Part shown: one piece after another, positions 34,821 through 44,405 of the stretch
How positions within the stretch are numbered: the stretch's first letter is position 1
Layout: each line of letters starts with the position of its first letter
Source: Hallella seregens ATCC 51272
GTDB taxonomy: Bacteria; Bacteroidota; Bacteroidia; Bacteroidales; Bacteroidaceae
Direction: 5' to 3'
Length of the DNA stretch: 64,000 nucleotides
Assembly: GCF_000518545.1 (NCBI RefSeq)
Contig: NZ_JADU01000019.1
Coordinates: 1 to 64,000, forward strand
Notes under the pieces: generated by a model
What the model was told of the DNA's origin: nothing
The model's input: the letters and a program-made list of their open reading frames with translations, nothing else
The model's database searches: none
Translations under genes and position numbers: made by a program

Positions 34821-37349
34821 ATGACAACTAAACAATCTTTGAAGCGGAAGCTGAGGAGAGTCTTGGCCAGGGTCTCTAGAATGAGTCTGCTACTGGCAAC
34901 ATGTAGCCTGGGCGGGGTGTCGTGTTCGCAGTACGACCTTGACACAAGGATGCCCTCCTGGCTGGGGCAGTCTATCTATGATTATCTGAAGGATGCCGGC
35001 AATTATACCTATACGGTACGGATGATCGACGATTTGGGCTATGCCGAGGTTTTGGCCCGCACGGGGTCGAAAACTCTCTTTGTGGCCGACGATGCCGCCT
35101 TCGATCGCTTTTTTCAGAACAACAGTTTTGGAGTGAAGAGTTATGACGCACTCACTGTCTCGCAGAAGAAGATGTTACTCTACGGTGCGATGATTAACAA
35201 CAGCTTCCAGATCAATAACCTCTCCAGTACCGAGGGGCCTGTAGAGGGCGACTGCATGCGGCGGCTGTCATCAGGGACGGTGTACGACAGCGTCCCCGTG
35301 CTAAAGACAGCTGACATGCCCAACAATCCTTATTGGTCTCGTTATCGTGAATTGGGGCAGGTGGTGTGTCTGGAAGACATGTCGGCAGTGCCAATGATTC
35401 ACTTCATTGAGCGGCATTTGGTGAACAACAATATTACCAACGAAGACTATAATTTCATCTACAACAACACGACCCGTCGGCAAAGTGGCGATGCGAGTGT
35501 GAACGGTGTACAGATCGCAGAGCAGAACATCAAGTGCTCCAACGGATTCGTTCACAAGGTGCAGGATGTGATGACACCATTGAAGAATATGGCCGAACTT
35601 ATTCGAAGCAAGAGCCAAGTGTCGGAATTCAATGCGTTGCTGGAGCGGTTTTGTGCACCTTATTATAGTCAGGCGGCCACGGAAAACTACAATCGCCTCT
35701 ATAATCAGAGTGTGGATTCCGTATTCCAAAAGCGCTTCTTCTCGGTGAAGAGCCAGCAGGGGCAGCCCGTCAATGTCTCGCCCGACAATGGTCCGGTGGA
35801 GCAGTTGAAGTTCGACCCCGAGTGGAATACCTACTATTCCGGTGAAGCCACCAGCTCGTCGCAGAGCGTGGCTCTGGAGCAGGACATGGGGCTGATGATG
35901 GTGCCCAGCAATGCGGCCATGACCGACTACTGGAACCATGGAGCCGGCCGTGTGCTGAAAGACTACTATGGATCGTGGGAACGCGTGCCCGATTATGTGG
36001 TGGCCGAACTCATCAACAACAATATGATTTCATCATTCGTGTCGAGCGTGCCGAGCAAGTTTGGTAGCATTATGAACGATGCCAACGACCCTATGGGCGT
36101 GAAACGGAGTGATGTGGACAGCGTGTGGCTGGGCTGCAATGGTGCCGTTTATCTTACTAATAAGGTGTTTTCGCCGACCACCTACGTAAGCGTACTGTTC
36201 CCGGCTTTCATCAATCAGACCATGAACATCATGCGTTGGGGTGTGTACAAGTGCCAGTACAATGTCTATCTGAACTCGCTGAACTCCACCTATAGCTTCT
36301 TCATCCCCAACAACAAGTCACTGTTGGAGTATGTAGACCCTTGTTCCTATGGCAAGAGTTCGACGCAACTCTTCAGATTCCACTACGACGGGTCGAAGCC
36401 GGACGACAACGACCGCGTGTGGGCCAGCATCTGGAACTATGACACACTGACCGGCGAGGTGGGCGACTCCATCGGGCGCGCTTCCTACGAGCAGGTGGTG
36501 GATCGGTTGCAGGATATTCTTGAAAACCACATTGTGGTGGGCGACGTGACCGACGGCCACACTTACTACCGCACGATGGGAGGCTCTGAAATCAGGGTGG
36601 ACCATGTTGCGGCCGGAAAAAACGGTATGACCGTATCGGGCAGCTGGCAAGTGAATGAAGGCGAGGGTACGGCCGTGAACGACATCTATGACCAACAAAA
36701 CGGCCGTAGTTATGTGCTCAACAATCAGCCCATCATGTGTACCCGCATGACGGTGCGCGACATTCTGTCCCAGCATGACGAGTACAGCAAGTTTCTGGAG
36801 CTGATGGATGGCAGCGGACTTTTCGAGACTATTCACAATGGGCGCAATGCCTGCGGAGGCACGAACATCAGTGTGTTCAACACCTATCACTATACGGTGT
36901 ATGTGCCAACCAACAAATCCCTCGAGGAGCTCATCGCCAGTGGCAAGCTGCCCACATGGCAGGACGTGGAAGCCGATGAGGCTGCGGGCAACATGGGCAA
37001 GAAGACTGCCGACTCGACAGCTATCGTAAACTTCCTGCGCTATCATATTCAGGACAATGCCATCTTTATCGGAGCACAGGCCATGAGTGGCGATTACGAA
37101 ACGGCCTCTTTCGACCCCACAAACGACAGTTTCTACAAGCTGCACGTCAATTCCGATGCCAACGGCATCACGGTGACCGATGCCCGGGGCAACAAGCGCC
37201 ACGTGCTCACCTCCAACGGCAAGCTCTACAACCGTATGGCCAAGGAGTATCAGTATAACAGCAGCGATGCCGCACGTGCCACACAGATAGAGACCAGCTC
37301 TTCGGCCGTGGTGCATCTCATCGACGGCCCGCTATTCTATGCAAAATAA
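34821..37349 (+). CDS. Large fasciclin (FAS1)-repeat lipoprotein
   Basis: The 842-residue protein has a lipoprotein signal ending in GGVSC (cysteine near residue 35). It shows four FAS1-like core motifs: KTLFVADDAAFDRFF (about 85), GLMMVPSNAAMTDYW (about 360), YSFFIPNNKSLLEYV (about 495) and YTVYVPTNKSLEELI (about 695). FAS1 domains are adhesive beta-rich modules of about 140 residues; their use in glycan uptake is not well defined. The protein is likely anchored at the outer membrane, facing out, in the position where PULs usually encode surface glycan-binding proteins. It opens the block, 13 nt before the first SusC gene. Confidence 0.82.
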   Translation: MTTKQSLKRKLRRVLARVSRMSLLLATCSLGGVSCSQYDLDTRMPSWLGQSIYDYLKDAGNYTYTVRMIDDLGYAEVLARTGSKTLFVADDAAFDRFFQNNSFGVKSYDALTVSQKKMLLYGAMINNSFQINNLSSTEGPVEGDCMRRLSSGTVYDSVPVLKTADMPNNPYWSRYRELGQVVCLEDMSAVPMIHFIERHLVNNNITNEDYNFIYNNTTRRQSGDASVNGVQIAEQNIKCSNGFVHKVQDVMTPLKNMAELIRSKSQVSEFNALLERFCAPYYSQAATENYNRLYNQSVDSVFQKRFFSVKSQQGQPVNVSPDNGPVEQLKFDPEWNTYYSGEATSSSQSVALEQDMGLMMVPSNAAMTDYWNHGAGRVLKDYYGSWERVPDYVVAELINNNMISSFVSSVPSKFGSIMNDANDPMGVKRSDVDSVWLGCNGAVYLTNKVFSPTTYVSVLFPAFINQTMNIMRWGVYKCQYNVYLNSLNSTYSFFIPNNKSLLEYVDPCSYGKSSTQLFRFHYDGSKPDDNDRVWASIWNYDTLTGEVGDSIGRASYEQVVDRLQDILENHIVVGDVTDGHTYYRTMGGSEIRVDHVAAGKNGMTVSGSWQVNEGEGTAVNDIYDQQNGRSYVLNNQPIMCTRMTVRDILSQHDEYSKFLELMDGSGLFETIHNGRNACGGTNISVFNTYHYTVYVPTNKSLEELIASGKLPTWQDVEADEAAGNMGKKTADSTAIVNFLRYHIQDNAIFIGAQAMSGDYETASFDPTNDSFYKLHVNSDANGITVTDARGNKRHVLTSNGKLYNRMAKEYQYNSSDAARATQIETSSSAVVHLIDGPLFYAK

Positions 37350-37362
37350 ATATAATCGAGAT

Positions 37363-40300
37363 ATGAAAAGGACAAGCATTCAACGAATATCCGCACTTGC
37401 CATGGCAGGCCTGCTGTCATTGGGACAAATGAATGCTCAGGAGGCGGGCCAGATTGTCACCGGTACAGTGAATGACAGTTTCGGCCCGGTGATGCTGGCC
37501 AATGTGGTAGAGATAGATGCTTCGAAGCGTATCGTATCGTCTACGCAAACCGACATCAACGGTAACTTCTCGCTGAAAATTCAGAATCCCAAAAACAGGC
37601 TGCGCATCTCTTTTGTCGGAACCAAGACACAGACGCTGGAACTGAACAAGACCGAATACATTGTGGTGCTGGAAGACGAGAAGACCATTCCCGAGGTGGT
37701 GGTGAGTGCCCGTCGGCGTTCCGGCGGCTCTGGGTTGAACATCCCTGTGGACGAAATTTCTACAGCCCAGCAGTCTATTAGTGCCAAGGAATTTGAGGGA
37801 CTGGGCGTGAGCACCATCGACGAGGCTCTGCAAGGACGTATTGCCGGCCTTGACATTGTGGCCAATTCGGGCAATTTGGGAGCGGGCACGTCCATGCGTC
37901 TGCGTGGTGTGAGTTCGGTCAACATGAGCGGCGAACCCCTGATAGTGGTCGACGGCAACGTGTGGGAGACCGACAGCAAGTTTGATGTGAACGGAGCCAA
38001 TGATGAGAAATTTGCCGAGCTGCTCAACGTGAATCCCGAGGACATCGAGAACATCTCTGTGCTCAAGGATGCCGCAGCTACGGCCATCTGGGGCTCGCAG
38101 GGGGCCAATGGTGTGATTGAAATCAAGACCAAACGGGGTGCACGTGGCCGTACCCAAGTGACCTATAGCTATCGGCTGACAGGAACCTACCAGCCCGAAG
38201 GCTATAAAATGCTTACCGGCGACCAGTACACCATGCTGATGAAAGAGGCCTACTTCAATCCCAAACTGAGCGATGCTGCCAGCAATATCGTGGAGTTCAA
38301 CTATGATCCCAGCTATTCGGAGTACGAGATGTATAACAACAATACCGACTGGGTGAAAGCCGTGAAGCAGACAGGCTGGCAACAGCAACACTATGTGTCG
38401 CTGGCCGGTGGCGGCGAGAAGGCCAACTTCCGCGTGACGGCCGGTTACGATCACCAGTCGGGCAGTATCATCAAGCAGTTGCTCAATCGTTTCACGTCGC
38501 GTGTGGCACTGGACTATTTTGTGAGCGACCGCATCAAAATTCAGACCAACATCGCCTTTACCTATACGAGCAATGACCGTAATTATACCGACCTGCTGGC
38601 CATTTCGTACAAGCGCATGCCCAATCTTTCCATCTTCGAGCAAGACAGACAGGGCCGCAACCTCGACACCTATTATCATATATTGCCGACGGTGAGCTCA
38701 GAACTGAACAATCTGGTGGGCCAGTTCAATCCGGTAGCCATTGCCAATCTGGCCACCAACCGCGAATCAAGCTACAACATCGAGCCGGAGTTCAAGATCA
38801 ACTATGAGTTGCTCGGCACCAATGAGAACAAGAGCCGGCTCACCTACGAGGGCAAAGTCGTTTTCAATATCTTCAACAAATACAACGATACTTTCCTGCC
38901 GGCAGCCATGAATACGCGTGGATGGAGCAACAAAAACCAGAATCTCTCGACTGCCGTTTCCAATAAGAGTCTGGGTATTACCACGACGCACACAATGACC
39001 TACACGCCGCATTTCAGCAATCGGGACCACTCGCTGATGGTGATGCTTCGCGGTCAGATGACCGACGGCAACAGCAATGCCCAGACTACAGGCGAGTATG
39101 GACTGCCCACAGGAACCATCACCGACACCGGGGCGGCCGGCATCATCAGTCAGTTCAACACCTCGGCCGGTCGTTGGCGCAGTGTCTACTTCACGTTCTC
39201 GGCCCACTATGCTTACAAGGGCCGCTACATGGCCGATCTCTCCGTGCGTCGTGACGGTTCCACGAAATTTGGCCCGTCGCAGCGATGGGGCAACTTTCCG
39301 GCACTGTCCATCAGATGGAACATCAGCAAGGAGCCATGGTTCAAGAAGTCGATGCCTTGGTTCAGCATGCTGTCGCTTCGTCCTGGATGGGGCATTGTGG
39401 GCAACCAGCCCAATGGCGAATACCTTTATCTAAGCAAGTACACCAACGGCCAAGGCTATCTAGGCGAAGGCTCCGTCTACCCCAGCAATATTCAGCTGAA
39501 GAACTTGAAGTGGGAGCAGAAGGAGACCTACAACCTCGGTCTGGACTTCGGTTTCTTCAACGACAAGATTAGTGGCAACGTGGAGTTCTATGTACAGAAC
39601 ACCAGTGATCTACTGATGGTCAACCGCGGCATTCCGCACTCTTCGGGTTTCACGGCCCTGTCTTATCAGAATGTGGGCAACATGAAGAATGTGGGTTGGG
39701 AGTTCAATGTCAATGGCAACAAGATTGTAAAAGCCGGTCCTTTCTCTCTGGACTTCAACATTACGTTTGCCAACAACAGGAACAAGATTACGAAGATGGA
39801 CGAGACGGTGCTCAACAATATGAACAAGGAGTTCAACTATCGCAACGGTTCTTATCTCACACACGTGGAGTTGAACCGGGCCTTCGGCTCCATCTACGGA
39901 TTCCGTTACAAAGGTGTTTACCAGTACACCGACTATACTCGGGACGAAGTGAGTGGCGTAAGTGGCCCCAATGCACCTGTGGTACGCGATGTCTACGGCA
40001 ATGTGGTGCTCGACGAGAAAGGACAGACCAAGCCCATGACTTTCGGCTACGGCACCAACTCGCAGTATGAGTTCAGGGGTGGTGACGCTATGTATGAAGA
40101 CATCAACCACGACGGTACCATCAATGAACTGGACATTATCTACTTGGGTTCGTCGCTGCCGAAGATTACAGGTGGCTTTGGATTTAAGATCAATGTCGGC
40201 CGTTTCACTTGGAACAACCAATTCAATTTCCGTTGGGGCAACAAGATCATCAACATGGCCCGCATGAATGCCGAGAACATGTACAGCAACGACAACCAGA

Positions 40301-40647
40301 GCCGGGCCGTGGACTGGCGTTGGCGTGTGGAGGGCGACATGACCGATGTACCGCGTGCCCTGTATCAGAGCGGTTACAACTGGCTGGGCAGCGACAGGTT
40401 CGTCGAGGATGGATCGTTTCTCCGACTGAACTACAGCCAAGTGTCCTACAGTTTCTCGTCCAAGACCTTGAGACGTATCGGACTCTCCCGTCTGAGTTTC
40501 TATGTCTCGGCCAACAACCTGTTTTGCCTGACCAGGTACAGCGGTGCCGACCCAGAAGTGAACTATGGCAGCTACGGCATCGTCTACGACAATGCGCAGA
40601 CCCCCCGGGCACGTTCGTTCACCGGTGGCATCACCATTGGACTCTAA
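37363..40647 (+). CDS. SusC/RagA-family TonB-dependent outer-membrane transporter (first)
   Basis: The 1094-residue protein has a signal peptide (ending near QMNAQ), an N-terminal carboxypeptidase-regulatory-like domain (VTGTVNDSFGPVMLANVVE, about residues 33-110), a plug domain (STIDEALQGRIAGLDIVANSG, then SVLKDAAATAIWGSQGANGVIEIKTK) and a 22-strand barrel. It imports oligosaccharides using TonB energy together with its SusD lid. The ATG at 37363 gives the signal peptide directly, although the frame opens upstream. The SusD gene follows after 33 nt. The cargo is inferred to be a xylan oligomer from the surrounding enzymes. Confidence 0.93.
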   Translation: MKRTSIQRISALAMAGLLSLGQMNAQEAGQIVTGTVNDSFGPVMLANVVEIDASKRIVSSTQTDINGNFSLKIQNPKNRLRISFVGTKTQTLELNKTEYIVVLEDEKTIPEVVVSARRRSGGSGLNIPVDEISTAQQSISAKEFEGLGVSTIDEALQGRIAGLDIVANSGNLGAGTSMRLRGVSSVNMSGEPLIVVDGNVWETDSKFDVNGANDEKFAELLNVNPEDIENISVLKDAAATAIWGSQGANGVIEIKTKRGARGRTQVTYSYRLTGTYQPEGYKMLTGDQYTMLMKEAYFNPKLSDAASNIVEFNYDPSYSEYEMYNNNTDWVKAVKQTGWQQQHYVSLAGGGEKANFRVTAGYDHQSGSIIKQLLNRFTSRVALDYFVSDRIKIQTNIAFTYTSNDRNYTDLLAISYKRMPNLSIFEQDRQGRNLDTYYHILPTVSSELNNLVGQFNPVAIANLATNRESSYNIEPEFKINYELLGTNENKSRLTYEGKVVFNIFNKYNDTFLPAAMNTRGWSNKNQNLSTAVSNKSLGITTTHTMTYTPHFSNRDHSLMVMLRGQMTDGNSNAQTTGEYGLPTGTITDTGAAGIISQFNTSAGRWRSVYFTFSAHYAYKGRYMADLSVRRDGSTKFGPSQRWGNFPALSIRWNISKEPWFKKSMPWFSMLSLRPGWGIVGNQPNGEYLYLSKYTNGQGYLGEGSVYPSNIQLKNLKWEQKETYNLGLDFGFFNDKISGNVEFYVQNTSDLLMVNRGIPHSSGFTALSYQNVGNMKNVGWEFNVNGNKIVKAGPFSLDFNITFANNRNKITKMDETVLNNMNKEFNYRNGSYLTHVELNRAFGSIYGFRYKGVYQYTDYTRDEVSGVSGPNAPVVRDVYGNVVLDEKGQTKPMTFGYGTNSQYEFRGGDAMYEDINHDGTINELDIIYLGSSLPKITGGFGFKINVGRFTWNNQFNFRWGNKIINMARMNAENMYSNDNQSRAVDWRWRVEGDMTDVPRALYQSGYNWLGSDRFVEDGSFLRLNYSQVSYSFSSKTLRRIGLSRLSFYVSANNLFCLTRYSGADPEVNYGSYGIVYDNAQTPRARSFTGGITIGL

Positions 40648-40680
40648 ACCTTACAAATGCAATAAGACAATCTATAAGAT

Positions 40681-42411
40681 ATGAAAGCATTATCGATAGT
40701 TCAATCCATCAACAAGCGTCTTGGCGGCCTGCGGACCATGCCGGCAAGGGTGCTGGTGGCTGGCTTGTCGGCACTGGGGCTGACCTCGTGCAACTCTTTC
40801 CTCGACACATTGCCGCTCAATGATGTTGTGCTGGAAAACTTCTGGACGCAGAAGTCAGACGTGACCAGTGTGCTCAACAGTTGCTATGAGTCGTTGGAGA
40901 GCAACGACTGCTTGACGCGCATGGGCTTATGGGGCGAGGTGCGTTCCGATAACATGACGGCCGGCTCGGCGCCGAACGCCCAACTGACCGACCTGCTGAA
41001 GGAGAATCTTCTGCCTACCAACAGCTACACCGACTGGCTCTCTTTCTATCAGACCATCAACCGCTGCAACACCGTGTGCTACTATGCCCCCTTGGTACAG
41101 GCCAAGGACCCCAACTATACGCTGGCCGAGATGCGTGCCAACATTGCCGAGGCAAGTGCCATCCGCGCCTTGTGCTATTTCTATCTCATCCGTACTTTCC
41201 GCGATGTGCCCTATAGCACACGGCCGAGCATTGACGACACGGGCGTGTATCAGCTTCCTGCATCCAAGTTCGGTGTGGTGCTCGACTCCCTGATAGCCGA
41301 TCTGGAGAGTGTCAAGGACTACGCCGTGCGCCGGTACTACACCGACGACAATGTCAAGGCCTACTACAACTCGTCCAGGATTACGCGCTGGGCCGTCTAT
41401 GCGCTGCTCGCCGACATGTATCTGTGGAGGGGCGATTGGGACAAGTGCATAGACTGTTGCGACCAGATACTGGCCTACAAGCGCCGGCAGTATGACGACA
41501 TGCGCAGTGAGGATGCCGGCAAGGTGTCTGACCTTTATCTCTTCAACGGCTATCCTTTACTAATGGAAAGGCCTACGGGAAGCGTGCTTTCGGGCAGCGC
41601 TTACGGTGCAATCTTCGGGCGAGGAAGCTGTTTTGAGAGCGTGTTTGAGCTGTATTTCAACGAGAATCAGGCCGTAAACAACAACTGGATACGGAACTTT
41701 TATGGCAGCAGCTCCACGATGATCGGCCAGCTGAGTGCCCCCGACTTCCTCTATAAGGATGCGGCCATCGGCAACAACAAGCTCTTCACCCACAACGATT
41801 GCCGGGTGTATGAGAACATGCAGCATGTGTCGTCGCGCTATGCCATTACCAAATACGTGCGTCAGTCAGTGTCGATGAATACCAATAATGTCACCGGCGA
41901 GGCCGACCTGCGCCTGAGTTTCTCGCGCCGCAGCAACGCTTACAGCAACTGGATCGTTTATCGCATGACCGACATCATGCTGATGAAAGCCGAGGCTGAG
42001 GTACAGAAAGGCGAGGCCCATTTTGCCAAGGCCTTCTCGTTGGTCAATGCCGTGAACAAGCGTGCCAAGAATGCTTATACCTCCAGTGTGACGGATACGC
42101 TTGTGGCCGGCAACTACCAGAGTCGGCAGCAGATGGAAGAACTGGTGCTCGACGAGCGTCAGCGCGAACTGATGTTCGAGGGCAAGCGCTGGTTCGACTT
42201 GGTGCGCATGGCACGTCGCGACGGCGACACGCGTCGGCTGGTGAGCTATGTTGTCAATAAGTATGTGGACAACGTGAATGCCATCCGCATCAAGCTCGCC
42301 GACCCGAACATTATTTATTGGCCTTACTATGAGGATGAAATCAAGATGAATCCGCGCCTCGTCCAGAATTCGGCCTACAATACGGGCGACAATTCCCAGT
42401 TGTCTCACTAA
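40681..42411 (+). CDS. SusD/RagB-family nutrient-binding lipoprotein (first)
   Basis: The 576-residue protein has a lipobox (LTSC, about residue 37, then NSFLDTLPLNDV) and the SusD pattern: FWTQKSDVTSVLNSCYESLE, the TPR-like AEASAIRALCYFYLIRTF and the C-terminal LVLDERQRELMFEGKRWFDLVRM. It forms a hinged lid over the preceding SusC and binds the oligosaccharide at the cell surface. Its C-terminus (FARRSN-type ends) is of normal length. It belongs to the first SusCD pair in the operon. Confidence 0.93.
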   Translation: MKALSIVQSINKRLGGLRTMPARVLVAGLSALGLTSCNSFLDTLPLNDVVLENFWTQKSDVTSVLNSCYESLESNDCLTRMGLWGEVRSDNMTAGSAPNAQLTDLLKENLLPTNSYTDWLSFYQTINRCNTVCYYAPLVQAKDPNYTLAEMRANIAEASAIRALCYFYLIRTFRDVPYSTRPSIDDTGVYQLPASKFGVVLDSLIADLESVKDYAVRRYYTDDNVKAYYNSSRITRWAVYALLADMYLWRGDWDKCIDCCDQILAYKRRQYDDMRSEDAGKVSDLYLFNGYPLLMERPTGSVLSGSAYGAIFGRGSCFESVFELYFNENQAVNNNWIRNFYGSSSTMIGQLSAPDFLYKDAAIGNNKLFTHNDCRVYENMQHVSSRYAITKYVRQSVSMNTNNVTGEADLRLSFSRRSNAYSNWIVYRMTDIMLMKAEAEVQKGEAHFAKAFSLVNAVNKRAKNAYTSSVTDTLVAGNYQSRQQMEELVLDERQRELMFEGKRWFDLVRMARRDGDTRRLVSYVVNKYVDNVNAIRIKLADPNIIYWPYYEDEIKMNPRLVQNSAYNTGDNSQLSH

Positions 42412-42428
42412 TAGAAGTTTTGTGTGAT

Positions 42429-44357
42429 ATGAAAACGACCAAGCAAATCGCATTCTCCCTGTTGGCCGTCGTCCTGACGCTGACGCCGGGCTTCCTTTTC
42501 CAGAGCTGCTCTGATGAGGAGATGCCTACCACTTATTATACATCGGTGAAACTGACGGCTGCGGGATTTATCTCCTCGCGCCAGGACACCTACAGCCAGT
42601 TTGAGGCCATCCTCAACCGTGCCAACTACTATACGTTGCTCTCCACCTATGGCAAGTTCACGCTCTTTGCACCTACCAATGCAGCCGTGGACCAGTTTCT
42701 GAAACAGAACGGATGGACCAGTGTGGACCAGATTCCCCAAGCCCAGTGCGATACCATTGCCCGCACGCACATCGTGAAGCGGGGAGCCTATTTCACGACC
42801 GACGTGAGCGATGCAGCCCTGCCAGAGATGAACATGAACGACCGTTACATCACCATTTCTTCAGACTCCGATGTCGCGCATGGCAATGCTTTGGTATTCT
42901 TCGTTAACAAGACGGCCAAGATAACCGAGCGTGACGACTCTGTGACCAACGGCGTGGTGCACACCATCGACCATGTGCTGGGTGCCAGCAACCTGTTTCT
43001 GCCCGACCTCATCGACGAGAACCCGGAACTTCGCCTCTTCAGCGAGGCTCTGCATCTCACGGGCATGAAAGACTCCATCTCCAAGTATCTTGACGAGAGT
43101 TATACGATCAGTCTCGACTCGGTAGTCGATGGTGTGCCCACCATGTACGGTGGCCGCCCCACCCAGGCCTACTGGCCCGAGAAGCGTTATTTCAAGTTCT
43201 CGGCCTTTGTCGAGACCGACTCCATCTTTGCCCTGCACAACATCCACAGTCTGGACGACCTCAAGGCTTATGCCAAGAGGGTGTACGACCAGACCTATCC
43301 TGCGGATGCCGGCCGGTACGATGATGACTGGACCAACCGTCGGAATCCGCTCAACCGATTCATTTCCTACCATCTGATCAATCGCCTGGGCAACTATAGC
43401 GACTGGGTGAGCTCCGGCGAGATTCGTGAGCAGTGCTGTGTCACTTCAGTGCTCGACCCTGAAGATTATTATGAGACCATGTGTCCCGGCACCATCATGC
43501 GCTTTAGCGGTCCGTCGGCTGGATTGTTCATCAATCGCAAAGGGCTGCAAAACAATTTCTCCATCCGTGGTGTCAAGGTGCTGTCTCCGTCAGAGTCGGG
43601 CCATGCCGACCAGAACGCCCTGAATGGCATTTACCATTTCATCGATGACATTTTAGTCTATTCTCCCGACGTTCGCGACAAAGTGCTCAACACACGCATC
43701 CGTGTGGACGGCACCACCATGAGCCCCGACTTTATGAATGCCGGTGCCCGCGGCCACTTTGGCGAGAACTATCTCACGGCCTTCAAGCATGCCTACATTC
43801 AAGACTGGAAGGTGAGCGACGAGACTTTTATCGGCGTACACAGCAATGAATTGGGCTGGCACTCCTACGAGGGCAATGCCATTTGCCTCATGGGCATCTA
43901 TGACGTGACGATGAAGCTGCCGCCCGTGCCGAGCGGCACCTATGAAATCCGCATGGGCTATACCGTGGGCACGGAGCGCGGTGTGGTGCAGGTCTATCTG
44001 AACAATGAGCCTTGCGGCATTCCCATCGACCTGCGTATCTACGGTGTGGCTCCCAACATTGGTTGGGTGTCGGATGGCGAGGACAACGACGAGAACACCG
44101 CCAACGACAAAGCCATGCACAACCGTGGCTATATGAAGGGCATGGACAGCTATCGCTCCAGTGGTGGCAATGTGTTCCGTGAGAATGTGGAGAACCTGCG
44201 CCGCGTCCTGACAACCACCTATCTGGATTCGGAGAAGACCTACTGGCTGCGCTTCCGCCAAGTGCTCGACGACCCGAAGTGCTACCTCTCTTTCGACTAT
44301 ATCGAGCTTTGTCCGTCCAGCATCTACAACAGTCCCAGGGGCGAAGACCGGCATTAG
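42429..44357 (+). CDS. Fasciclin-domain lipoprotein (second)
   Basis: The 642-residue protein has a lipoprotein signal (FLFQSC, about residue 27) and a first FAS1 domain with the family motif GKFTLFAPTNAAVDQFL (about 70-86) ending in NGVVHTIDHVLG. A second FAS1-like domain ends in GIYHFIDDILVYS (about 405). The C-terminal 200 residues form a beta-sandwich-like region (YDVTMKLPPVPSGTYEIRMG, then KTYWLRFRQVLDDPKCYLSFD) that could be the binding part. It starts 17 nt after the SusD gene and is followed by another FAS1 gene, so three FAS1 lipoproteins belong to the same operon. Ligand unknown. Confidence 0.82.
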   Translation: MKTTKQIAFSLLAVVLTLTPGFLFQSCSDEEMPTTYYTSVKLTAAGFISSRQDTYSQFEAILNRANYYTLLSTYGKFTLFAPTNAAVDQFLKQNGWTSVDQIPQAQCDTIARTHIVKRGAYFTTDVSDAALPEMNMNDRYITISSDSDVAHGNALVFFVNKTAKITERDDSVTNGVVHTIDHVLGASNLFLPDLIDENPELRLFSEALHLTGMKDSISKYLDESYTISLDSVVDGVPTMYGGRPTQAYWPEKRYFKFSAFVETDSIFALHNIHSLDDLKAYAKRVYDQTYPADAGRYDDDWTNRRNPLNRFISYHLINRLGNYSDWVSSGEIREQCCVTSVLDPEDYYETMCPGTIMRFSGPSAGLFINRKGLQNNFSIRGVKVLSPSESGHADQNALNGIYHFIDDILVYSPDVRDKVLNTRIRVDGTTMSPDFMNAGARGHFGENYLTAFKHAYIQDWKVSDETFIGVHSNELGWHSYEGNAICLMGIYDVTMKLPPVPSGTYEIRMGYTVGTERGVVQVYLNNEPCGIPIDLRIYGVAPNIGWVSDGEDNDENTANDKAMHNRGYMKGMDSYRSSGGNVFRENVENLRRVLTTTYLDSEKTYWLRFRQVLDDPKCYLSFDYIELCPSSIYNSPRGEDRH

Positions 44358-44405
44358 TCAAGGTTGATTGGTATTTTGAATTGAAATAATGAATTATGAA
44401 TTGTG

